Source of the DNA: Dongshaea marina
GTDB lineage: Bacteria > Pseudomonadota > Gammaproteobacteria > Enterobacterales > Aeromonadaceae
Direction: 5' to 3'
Length of the DNA stretch: 64,000 nucleotides
Assembly: GCF_003072645.1 (NCBI RefSeq)
Contig: NZ_CP028897.1
Span: 1,067,658-1,131,657 of the forward strand
Below, piece by piece: positions 18,828-27,359 of the stretch. The notes under the pieces are model-generated. The model was not told the origin of the DNA, searched no databases, and saw nothing but the letters and a program-made list of their open reading frames with translations. How positions within the stretch are numbered: the first letter of the stretch is position 1; each line of letters opens with the position of its first letter. Both the position numbers and the translations under genes were made by a program.

Positions 18828-18855
18828 TTGCGTCTTGTTGGTAAATCCGTATCAT
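18828..18855 (+). promoter_or_regulatory. promoter of the tRNA array
   Basis: TTGCGT (18828-18833) and TATCAT (18850-18855) are separated by 16 bp, followed by a GC-rich discriminator (AGGCCGCC) typical of stable-RNA promoters. The stretch lies about 115 bp before the first tRNA. Confidence 0.6.
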
Positions 18856-18970
18856 AGGCCGCCGTCAGCCACGGTAACCCCGGGCAGGAAACGAGGCGCT
18901 CTCCGGAGCCCTGTTTCAAAGAATTCAATGGCTCATGGCGCATCCCATTGCCGTGAGACTACAGATTTGT

Positions 18971-19046
18971 GGGTCGTTAGCTCAGTCGGTAGAGCAGTTG
19001 GCTTTTAACCAATTGGTCGAAGGTTCGAATCCTTCACGACCCACCA
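18971..19046 (+). tRNA. tRNA-Lys (UUU), copy 1
   Basis: 76 nt including encoded CCA. Anticodon loop CTTTTAA (anticodon TTT), T-loop GGTTCGAATCC, full cloverleaf with GGGTCGT / ACGACCC acceptor stem. Confidence 0.98.
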
Positions 19047-19059
19047 CGTTTTATAGCGT

Positions 19060-19135
19060 GGGCGATTAGCTCAGTTGGGAGAGCACCTCCCTTACAAGGA
19101 GGGGGTCACTGGTTCGAGCCCAGTATCGCCCACCA
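19060..19135 (+). tRNA. tRNA-Val (UAC), copy 1
   Basis: 76 nt with CCA. Anticodon loop CTTACAA (anticodon TAC), acceptor GGGCGAT / ATCGCCC, T-loop GGTTCGAGCCC. Confidence 0.98.
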
Positions 19136-19186
19136 ATTTTACAACGTTTTATGGCGCATCCCATTGCCGTGAGACTACAGATTAGT

Positions 19187-19262
19187 GGGTCGTTAGCTCA
19201 GTCGGTAGAGCAGTTGGCTTTTAACCAATTGGTCGAAGGTTCGAATCCTTCACGACCCACCA
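19187..19262 (+). tRNA. tRNA-Lys (UUU), copy 2
   Basis: Identical in sequence to tRNA-Lys copy 1. Confidence 0.98.
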
Positions 19263-19275
19263 CGCTTTATAGCGT

Positions 19276-19351
19276 GGGCGATTAGCTCAGTTGGGAGAGC
19301 ACCTCCCTTACAAGGAGGGGGTCACTGGTTCGAGCCCAGTATCGCCCACCA
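19276..19351 (+). tRNA. tRNA-Val (UAC), copy 2
   Basis: Identical in sequence to tRNA-Val copy 1. Confidence 0.98.
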
Positions 19352-19401
19352 ATTTACAACGTTTCATGGCGCATCCCATTGCCGTGAGACTACAGATTTG
19401 T

Positions 19402-19477
19402 GGGTCGTTAGCTCAGTCGGTAGAGCAGTTGGCTTTTAACCAATTGGTCGAAGGTTCGAATCCTTCACGACCCACCA
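19402..19477 (+). tRNA. tRNA-Lys (UUU), copy 3
   Basis: Same sequence as the other Lys copies, anticodon TTT. Confidence 0.98.
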
Positions 19478-19490
19478 CGCTTTATAGCGT

Positions 19491-19566
19491 GGGCGATTAG
19501 CTCAGTTGGGAGAGCACCTCCCTTACAAGGAGGGGGTCACTGGTTCGAGCCCAGTATCGCCCACCA
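19491..19566 (+). tRNA. tRNA-Val (UAC), copy 3
   Basis: Same sequence as the other Val copies, anticodon TAC. Confidence 0.98.
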
Positions 19567-19616
19567 ATTTACAACGTTTTATGGCGCATCCCATTGCCGT
19601 GAGACTACAGATTTGT

Positions 19617-19692
19617 GGGTCGTTAGCTCAGTCGGTAGAGCAGTTGGCTTTTAACCAATTGGTCGAAGGTTCGAATCCTTCACGACCCACCA
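19617..19692 (+). tRNA. tRNA-Lys (UUU), copy 4
   Basis: Same sequence as the other Lys copies. A spurious 69-codon ORF repeated across this array reads through these genes and is not coding. Confidence 0.98.
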
Positions 19693-19705
19693 CGCTTTAT
19701 AGCGT

Positions 19706-19781
19706 GGGCGATTAGCTCAGTTGGGAGAGCACCTCCCTTACAAGGAGGGGGTCACTGGTTCGAGCCCAGTATCGCCCACCA
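19706..19781 (+). tRNA. tRNA-Val (UAC), copy 4
   Basis: Same sequence as the other Val copies. Confidence 0.98.
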
Positions 19782-19833
19782 ATTTTACAACGTTTTATGG
19801 CGCATCCCATTGCCGTGAGACTACAGATTTAGT

Positions 19834-19909
19834 GGGTCGTTAGCTCAGTCGGTAGAGCAGTTGGCTTTTAACCAATTGGTCGAAGGTTCGAATCCTTCAC
19901 GACCCACCA
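19834..19909 (+). tRNA. tRNA-Lys (UUU), copy 5
   Basis: Same sequence as the other Lys copies; the preceding spacer carries one or two extra bases, giving a 217-bp step. Confidence 0.98.
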
Positions 19910-19922
19910 CGCTTTATAGCGT

Positions 19923-19998
19923 GGGCGATTAGCTCAGTTGGGAGAGCACCTCCCTTACAAGGAGGGGGTCACTGGTTCGAGCCCAGTATCGCCCACCA
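19923..19998 (+). tRNA. tRNA-Val (UAC), copy 5
   Basis: Same sequence as the other Val copies. Confidence 0.98.
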
Positions 19999-20049
19999 AT
20001 TTTACAACGTTTTATGGCGCATCCCATTGCCGTGAGACTACAGATTAGT

Positions 20050-20125
20050 GGGTCGTTAGCTCAGTCGGTAGAGCAGTTGGCTTTTAACCAATTGGTCGAA
20101 GGTTCGAATCCTTCACGACCCACCA
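20050..20125 (+). tRNA. tRNA-Lys (UUU), copy 6
   Basis: Same sequence as the other Lys copies. Confidence 0.98.
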
Positions 20126-20138
20126 CGCTTTATAGCGT

Positions 20139-20214
20139 GGGCGATTAGCTCAGTTGGGAGAGCACCTCCCTTACAAGGAGGGGGTCACTGGTTCGAGCCC
20201 AGTATCGCCCACCA
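20139..20214 (+). tRNA. tRNA-Val (UAC), copy 6
   Basis: Same sequence as the other Val copies; last tRNA-Val of the array. Confidence 0.98.
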
Positions 20215-20263
20215 ATCTTCAATGTTTTATGGCCAGCGATTGCCGTGAAACCTCCAGATTTAC

Positions 20264-20339
20264 GGGTCGTTAGCTCAGTCGGTAGAGCAGTTGGCTTTTA
20301 ACCAATTGGTCGAAGGTTCGAATCCTTCACGACCCACCA
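20264..20339 (+). tRNA. tRNA-Lys (UUU), copy 7
   Basis: Same tRNA sequence, but the spacer before it (20215-20263) is visibly diverged from the other units, marking the old edge of the array. The nadA promoter region follows. Confidence 0.98.
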
Positions 20340-20447
20340 CTTCGAAATACTCCCAATCCCTGGTGAAACTGCTCCCAAGATTTGTTTTCACGCCCGACAA
20401 GGCTATAATTCGCCGAGTTTTATTTTTTGCTTTAGGATTAAGCTTCT

Positions 20448-21500
20448 ATGATTCAAGCCCCGGATATTTCCTGGAGTTATACGCTCCCCGAGCCCTGTGC
20501 GCCCCTTTCAGCCGAGCAAACCGAGTCTTATCGTGCCCGGATCAAGGCGCTGCTCAAGGAGAAGAATGCGGTACTGGTGGCCCACTACTACACGGATCCT
20601 GAGATCCAGGCCCTTGCCGAGGAGACCGGCGGCTATGTGGCCGATTCTCTGGAGATGGCAAGGCTAGGGCGAGACCATCCCGCCTCTACTCTGGTGGTGG
20701 CCGGGGTGCGCTTCATGGGAGAGACCGCTAAGATCTTAAGCCCGGAGAAGCGGGTGGTTATGCCGGCGCTGGATGCCGAGTGCTCTTTGGATCTGAGCTG
20801 TCCGGTGGATGAGTTTTCCGATTTTTGCGATCAGCATCCGGATCACACCGTGGTGGTGTATGCCAACACCTCGGCGGCGGTGAAGGCGCGGGCCGACTGG
20901 GTAGTGACCTCAAGTATTGCTCTTGAGATCGTTGATCATCTGGAGTCCGAAGGGCAGAAGATCATCTGGGGACCGGATATTCACCTGGGCCGTTACATCC
21001 AGCAGCAGACCGGCGCCGAGATGGTACTGTGGCGTGGCCGCTGTATTGTCCACGATGAGTTTAAGGCATCGGCGATCGCCGAGCTGCGTAAGCAGTATCC
21101 CGATTCGGCCCTGCTGGTCCACCCTGAGTCTCCCGAAGATGTGGTGGCGATGGCGGATGCGGTGGGCTCAACCAGTCAGCTGATCAAGGCGGCGAGCGAG
21201 TTGCCTAATAAGCAGCTGATCATCGCCACCGAGCGCGGGATCTTCTACAAGATCCAGCAGCTTTGCCCCGATAAGGAGCTGATGGCGGCACCGACCGGTG
21301 GCACAGGCGCGACCTGTCAGAGCTGTGCGCATTGTCCCTGGATGGGGATGAACAGCCTGCAGCGGATCTGTGAGGCTCTGGAGTCGGGAGATAGCTCTCA
21401 CGAGATCGAGGTGGATGCCGAGATCCGTGAAAAGGCGCTGGTGCCTTTGAACCGGATGCTGGACTTTTCTGCGAGCCTGAAGGCCCAGGGTAAAATCTAA
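20448..21500 (+). CDS. nadA: quinolinate synthase NadA
   Basis: Condenses iminoaspartate with dihydroxyacetone phosphate to quinolinate in de novo NAD synthesis. The 350-residue length is normal. The [4Fe-4S] ligands are visible as Cys112, Cys199 and a Cys in [13 protein letters not shown] (289-300). [23 protein letters not shown] and WGPDIHLG are family signatures. In E. coli nadA also follows the lys/val tRNA cluster and is paired with pnuC. Here the next gene is unrelated and a PnuC homologue lies 28 kb away. Confidence 0.97.
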   Translation: MIQAPDISWSYTLPEPCAPLSAEQTESYRARIKALLKEKNAVLVAHYYTDPEIQALAEETGGYVADSLEMARLGRDHPASTLVVAGVRFMGETAKILSPEKRVVMPALDAECSLDLSCPVDEFSDFCDQHPDHTVVVYANTSAAVKARADWVVTSSIALEIVDHLESEGQKIIWGPDIHLGRYIQQQTGAEMVLWRGRCIVHDEFKASAIAELRKQYPDSALLVHPESPEDVVAMADAVGSTSQLIKAASELPNKQLIIATERGIFYKIQQLCPDKELMAAPTGGTGATCQSCAHCPWMGMNSLQRICEALESGDSSHEIEVDAEIREKALVPLNRMLDFSASLKAQGKI

Positions 21501-21520
21501 ACACCCTGCCACCTAACCTG

Positions 21521-21545
21521 ATGCAGTGGCGGCTCGCCACTGCAT
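21521..21545. terminator. stem-loop between convergent nadA and the STAS-like gene
   Basis: Perfect 11-bp inverted repeat ATGCAGTGGCG / CGCCACTGCAT with a 3-nt loop, 20 bp after nadA. It has no T tract on either strand, so termination is probable but not certain. Confidence 0.5.
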
Positions 21546-21609
21546 GCTGACGACCCAAGTCCTGCTAGCTGGCTCAGTCTCGAACGCCCTGGCAGATTTC
21601 AGCTCTCTA

Positions 21610-22062
21610 CTACTTTCGGGCCGAGAGCCCCGGCTGCTGCTCCTCTGGCAGGGGAGCCCTGGTTGCGATCTTGAGTTGCTGCTCGCACCAATCGATTGCC
21701 AGCTCCGGGGTGTCAAAATATTGGACAGTAAGATCCCGGGTGGCGTTGTCTGTGACCTTCCTGGTCAGATATTTTTCCAGGGCGGAGTTGATGATAAGCC
21801 CCATATAGCGAAGGTTATAATCTTTGGATAGGTAGAAAGACATCTGCTGCCAATTCTCCAACACCTCCGGGGTACACAGCTCCCAGTCGCGCATATCACT
21901 TACCGCGGCCCAGGGGGAGCCCATCAGTTCGGGCAACAGCTCCCTGATTTCCTCTTCATATTTCAGCGCGGTCTGCTGGTTCCAGGCACCCCCAATCCTT
22001 ATGATGAGTAGCTGTCCTATGGGGTCAATAGAGTAATAGCCATGTTCGTGAAAGGAGCTCAT
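21610..22062 (-). CDS. uncharacterised STAS-like protein
   Basis: A 150-residue soluble protein without signal peptide or membrane segment. The pattern YYSIDPIGQLLIIRIGGAWN near the start, alternating strands and helices, and PWAAVSDMRDWELCTPE resemble the SpoIIAA/STAS-like small proteins found in Vibrio and relatives. This fold assignment is by eye. Expressed convergently to nadA. The start ATG has only a weak SD. No partner gene is evident, so the function stays open. Confidence 0.65.
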   Translation of the reverse strand: MSSFHEHGYYSIDPIGQLLIIRIGGAWNQQTALKYEEEIRELLPELMGSPWAAVSDMRDWELCTPEVLENWQQMSFYLSKDYNLRYMGLIINSALEKYLTRKVTDNATRDLTVQYFDTPELAIDWCEQQLKIATRAPLPEEQQPGLSARK

Positions 22063-22291
22063 CGAGTCTACTCATACGCAGAGATCAAACAGTGCGACTA
22101 AGTATAGTCGAGATATTTAATTCGGCCAGTTTTTGAACATTGCGTTCGCTATCCCTGGTCAATTTCAGGATCTTTGTGGGTCGCTGTTGCGCTGTACCTG
22201 TTTGGTGATTGTTCCATTGGCTTTATCCATGGAGACAATGCTCTCACCCCAAACTGTCGGGGATACGACGCGATCTAAGGTTGTTTTTATT

Positions 22292-22321
22292 CAGGGCCCG
22301 ATGCTTATATTTCGGGCCCTG
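22292..22321. other. stem-loop downstream of the minus-strand lipoprotein gene
   Basis: CAGGGCCCGA pairs with TCGGGCCCTG around an AT-rich loop, 15 bp past the stop of the lipoprotein gene. It lacks a T tract on the minus strand. Otherwise 22063-22335 contains nothing recognisable. Confidence 0.45.
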
Positions 22322-22335
22322 AGTGGCGTTACTTT

Positions 22336-23658
22336 TTACAGCTTATCGAAAGGGATACCACAGAAGCGCTGCGGCGTGGTAGCAACCGCAATCAGATCGC
22401 GAATGAAGTGCGTGGTCTCCACGCTCCAGATATCGTTGTGATCATCAATCAGGCTGGTGTCCACCTCGACATTCAGGTAGGGGTTAAGGGCGGTACTACG
22501 CCCAAGCGAAATGAGCTTACTCTCACCAAGATCCAAAGTGCCACCAATGGATTGGGCGCCCCAGGCCATCTGCAGATCCTGGATCTGGAAGCCAGCCCCG
22601 TGATCCTTACCATCGGACACGGCCGCCAGGCGATGGGTGAGGTAGGGCTTAAAGTGGCCAACCGTGGTGCGCTCGGCGCTCTTAGCGTCAATTTTCAGAG
22701 GCTGCTCACCGGATTTGCCATCGGCGGTGCAGTAGTAGCTATCCTGATTGAGCTCTTTGACCATGCTCTTAGAGAACAGCTGACCAAAGGGGAAGGCGTA
22801 CTTAGTGGCCCAGTCTCCCTCCGAGGTGATGATCGCAAGCTTTGGCAGCTGACTATTTTTATAGGGGCGGCAGTCGGTCTGGGAGAGTTTATACAGCTCT
22901 GAATAGCGGATCGCCTCAAAGGCGGGGTTGATCAGCACCACCAGATTGCCGAAGCCATCGACATTGCCCTTGCTCTGGCGAGTTTGCTTATAGCGCTCAA
23001 GTAGCACCTGCTCCAGTGAACTGTACACCAGGGCCCCGCCAAAGCTATGACCTATCACCACCAGGCGGCTGTCGGAGCCTGTCTTATGGTCGACGATATC
23101 CTCAAGCTCGATCAAAAGCCCGGAAACGCCCTGCTCTCCGACCTTGTGAGCTGTATCCTTACGGTTCCAGAAGGTCAGGTTGTTGATGACAGGGATCTCC
23201 AGCGCTTCACCACGCCAGCCCACATACAGGCCTAATACCTTCCGAGGCTTACGACTTTGCTGCTTGGCCCCGATGCTTTCCATCTGGGAGACCTGGACCA
23301 GCATGTTGCGAAATGAGGAGAGATTGTCGTTATCCGGCTCTGCGGTATTGTGCCAGCCGTGAACAAAGGTGATGAGCATGACATCTTCTTTAGCGATCAC
23401 CTCTCTGAACTCTTTGAGAACCGCATTTTTTTGAGCGATGGAGTGTAGCTTGCCGCTATCGTCATATTCGATGATCCCCAGCAGGTACTTGCCTTTTTCT
23501 TCATGATCACCCATCTGGATAGCGCTATCTGAACAATCACCGTCCTTACTATAGGGGCAGCTTTCGATACTGGAGTGGTGGAGTTGGCTGCTGGTACAGG
23601 CGGTTAATAGCAGACTCAGAGCCAGAATGCACAATGTGCGAATGGTTCCATCATTCAT
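22336..23658 (-). CDS. lipoprotein with alpha/beta-hydrolase fold
   Basis: A 440-residue predicted lipoprotein. Signal peptide with lipobox LLTAC (Cys21) and Thr-Ser-Ser after the Cys. It shows the alpha/beta-hydrolase pattern: oxyanion strand LITFVHGWHNTA near 96, nucleophile elbow VIGHSFGGAL with Ser205, and later candidate Asp/His. I chose ATG 23658 because GAGGTGA lies 5-11 bases upstream; an in-frame ATG at 23676 would place the SD inside the gene. It is probably a cell-envelope esterase or lipase of unknown substrate. Stands alone. Confidence 0.75.
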   Translation of the reverse strand: MNDGTIRTLCILALSLLLTACTSSQLHHSSIESCPYSKDGDCSDSAIQMGDHEEKGKYLLGIIEYDDSGKLHSIAQKNAVLKEFREVIAKEDVMLITFVHGWHNTAEPDNDNLSSFRNMLVQVSQMESIGAKQQSRKPRKVLGLYVGWRGEALEIPVINNLTFWNRKDTAHKVGEQGVSGLLIELEDIVDHKTGSDSRLVVIGHSFGGALVYSSLEQVLLERYKQTRQSKGNVDGFGNLVVLINPAFEAIRYSELYKLSQTDCRPYKNSQLPKLAIITSEGDWATKYAFPFGQLFSKSMVKELNQDSYYCTADGKSGEQPLKIDAKSAERTTVGHFKPYLTHRLAAVSDGKDHGAGFQIQDLQMAWGAQSIGGTLDLGESKLISLGRSTALNPYLNVEVDTSLIDDHNDIWSVETTHFIRDLIAVATTPQRFCGIPFDKL

Positions 23659-23950
23659 GAGAATCACCTCATCCATTCAGTTTGTGTCTGAACAGAACAT
23701 ACTCGCGGGCCCATGCTGCATGATCTGGGTGTGGCTCAGCGTCAGGCTCCCGGTTCCCTGTGATCAAATGGAGCATAAATCGCTCCATTGCTGTTCAAAA
23801 GCTTAGGATACCCGGGCGGTTTTTTCAGTAATGCAGGGTGTTTTTTAGCCAGAAGGAGGGGGCAGGGGCTGGAATAGTTCTTGTATGTTGTTCTGATAGC
23901 AGCCGAATGAGTCTGAATGTTGACCGGAGAAGATAAAATAACGCTAGTGC

Positions 23951-23984
23951 TTGTCACGGAACTGTAACAATTAGTCGCTAGACT
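23951..23984 (+). promoter_or_regulatory. Pho-box-like promoter
   Basis: TTGTCAC-GGAA-CTGTAAC (23951-23968) is two 7-bp direct repeats in the 11-bp period of PhoB boxes (consensus CTGTCAT-N4-CTGTCAC). A -10-like TAGACT follows 10 bp later, the geometry of Pho promoters that lack a -35. A small ORF with good RBS follows at 24036. Confidence 0.45.
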
Positions 23985-24035
23985 GGAGTTGAAAGCTGAA
24001 GTGAGAGCACCCTGTCCACGTATAAGGAGAGAGCC

Positions 24036-24140
24036 ATGACCCAGCAATCTGAAAGAAACCGCCTGCGTGAAGCGATTGGTGCGCTGATCGGGGTCCTGTT
24101 TATCATAGGGGCCGGAGTCGCATTGATCCACCTCATCTAG
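24036..24140 (+). CDS. small single-helix membrane protein
   Basis: A 34-residue ORF (MTQQSERNRLREAIGALIG... ending IHLI) with a charged N-terminus and one hydrophobic helix of about 20 residues. AAGGAGA sits about six bases before the ATG, a promoter-like Pho box lies upstream, and a rho-independent terminator lies about 115 bp downstream, so it has every sign of a real monocistronic small gene. I do not recognise a family. Confidence 0.6.
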   Translation: MTQQSERNRLREAIGALIGVLFIIGAGVALIHLI

Positions 24141-24253
24141 GCTGTGCTGATGTTGAAGATATAAGGCTGGCAACATCCACAGCGACAGATGTAGTTAACT
24201 GCTATCACCCATAGTGTGTTACTTTGCAACTTGTGAAAGCAGCCATTTCGTAG

Positions 24254-24279
24254 GAGGTACCCGTCCGGGTGCCTTTTTT
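24254..24279 (+). terminator. rho-independent terminator
   Basis: AGGTACCC / GGGTGCCT stem (one G-T pair) with loop GTCC and a seven-T tail. It closes the transcript of the small membrane ORF. Confidence 0.8.
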
Positions 24280-24587
24280 ATGCTCTGAAGGCAGCCGCAA
24301 TAACGTCTCTCAACGTCTTGTGTCACGCCAGCTTCACAGTTTCTTTTTACTCTTCACTGAGCCCTGGGATTATGTCTCAGATCTGTTGCTCATATAAAGG
24401 TGTACTGATTCCAGGTCACCAAACTTCTGTCGCCAGGATGCGGCAGCAGAGGCTCCATGGACGGATACACAGTGTTGGTGATACGTGAAATCAGATATCA
24501 ACAACAGATGTGAAACACGAGCAGCTCTCGCTCGAATTCACGGCTCAAGCCGGGGTTGGGGGTTACATCATCCCATGCAACCCCGGC
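24280..24587. other. gene-free interval with a stem-loop 3' of yeaD
   Basis: No gene seen. At 24549-24587 a perfect 10-bp inverted repeat (GCCGGGGTTG / CAACCCCGGC, 19-nt loop) lies just beyond the yeaD stop on the minus strand and may serve as its 3' end. There is no T tract. Confidence 0.4.
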
Positions 24588-24591
24588 AATG

Positions 24592-25476
24592 TTAACAGAT
24601 GGTCAGCGATAGACAGTGTTCTTCACCGGGTGAAACCGTGACCCCTTCGGCAGCGGTGATCGCCGTCTCGGCGCACAGCATGCTCTGGTAGCCATTATCC
24701 GGCATATCAGTGAAGGCCTTGGCCCCCTCAATCCAGGGGTTCCACACCACAATGGAGTCATGATTACCGCTCAGGATCTTCAGGTTGCGATCCCTGTCTT
24801 TTAATATCACCTCTGTTTCAGGCTCAAGATAGATGCGATCGACCGGCCCTGCAAAGCTGAAGTCGCCCTGTTGGGTCCCATCACTTTGAGTCAGTGAGTC
24901 GTAATAACGGGGGCCCAGCCCCTTGAGCGACGCATTTTCCGGCGCGCTGATATTGAAGTAGCTGTGCATGGCACCGCTGTAGACCAGCGGGGTATCCCCC
25001 GAGTTGACGCTGGTCAGGATAAGCTTGAGCTCGTCGCCGACCAGGATATCCAGTTGTAGCTCAAAGGGCTGATCCCACAGGGCCCGGGTCAGTGGATTAT
25101 CGCAAAGGGAGAGGTGAACCAGGGTACCATCGGGATGCTCACTGACACCATCGAGTTGCCAGTTGTGGTTACGGGCAAAGCCGTGGGATTGCTTGTCGCT
25201 GCCAACACGCTTGGGGGCCGGACCAAACCAGGGCCAGCAGATGGGGATCCCGCCGCGGATCGGGCGCTTGCCATCAAACTGAGCTGTCTGTGACATCCAG
25301 ATGATTGCTGGCTCATTATGTCGCTGGTAATGGCACAGGTGGCCGCCAAACAGTGAGATGGTGGCCGTTGCTTTGGGGTTGTCGATGACCACAAACTCAA
25401 GATTCTCTGAGTTACGCTTAAGCTGGGTGTACTGAGTCAGGGAGCGGCTAGGGGTCAGTTGTAGAAGCTCTTGCAT
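24592..25476 (-). CDS. yeaD: D-hexose-6-phosphate mutarotase (YeaD)
   Basis: A 294-residue galactose-mutarotase-fold protein. The early block (IRGGIPICWPWFGP), the His of KQSHGFARNHNWQ and the later YSGAMHSYFNIS are family signatures; the conserved His and a C-terminal Glu act in anomer interconversion. It lies directly downstream of gapA, as in E. coli, separated by a gapA terminator. Role: equilibrating glucose-6-phosphate anomers. Confidence 0.92.
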   Translation of the reverse strand: MQELLQLTPSRSLTQYTQLKRNSENLEFVVIDNPKATATISLFGGHLCHYQRHNEPAIIWMSQTAQFDGKRPIRGGIPICWPWFGPAPKRVGSDKQSHGFARNHNWQLDGVSEHPDGTLVHLSLCDNPLTRALWDQPFELQLDILVGDELKLILTSVNSGDTPLVYSGAMHSYFNISAPENASLKGLGPRYYDSLTQSDGTQQGDFSFAGPVDRIYLEPETEVILKDRDRNLKILSGNHDSIVVWNPWIEGAKAFTDMPDNGYQSMLCAETAITAAEGVTVSPGEEHCLSLTIC

Positions 25477-25503
25477 CTGTATCTCTCATTTTCCGTATGG
25501 GAT

Positions 25504-25531
25504 CAAAAAAGGCGGCCTAAAGCCGCCTTTT
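25504..25531 (-). terminator. terminator after gapA
   Basis: GGCGGC / GCCGCC stem with loop CTAAA. On the minus strand the stem is followed by TTTTTT. It separates gapA from yeaD and probably lets only part of the transcription through. Confidence 0.85.
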
Positions 25532-25553
25532 CAACAGGGTTAATCTGAGCTCA

Positions 25554-27359
<1,806 letters not shown>

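Larger units (their letters stand above)
18930..20339 (+). repeat. tandem array of 215-bp tRNA-Lys/tRNA-Val units
   Basis: tRNA-Lys starts recur at 18971, 19187, 19402, 19617, 19834, 20050 and 20264 (steps 216, 215, 215, 217, 216, 214). Each unit holds tRNA-Lys, a 13-nt spacer forming an ACGCT/AGCGT hairpin, tRNA-Val, and a spacer of about 50 nt containing GCGCATCCCATTGCCGTGAG. Units differ by only a few bases, mostly in the long spacer. The last unit stops after tRNA-Lys, and its upstream spacer is more diverged. Confidence 0.95.

Noticed and set aside
19291-19715. Repeated 69-codon ORFs and a longer one at 20291
   Set aside because: They read through tRNA-Val and tRNA-Lys genes; their identity reflects the repeat unit, not protein conservation.
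18930-20339. CRISPR-like regular repeat
   Set aside because: The repeats are tRNA genes with near-identical spacers; there are no cas genes.
22408-22902. 164-codon ORF antisense to the hydrolase lipoprotein
   Set aside because: Shadow frame; the minus-strand gene has signal peptide, lipobox and GHSFGG.
23742-24176. 144-codon minus-strand ORF
   Set aside because: Overlaps the opposite-strand small ORF and its promoter, low-complexity content, no RBS; the plus-strand signals are better.
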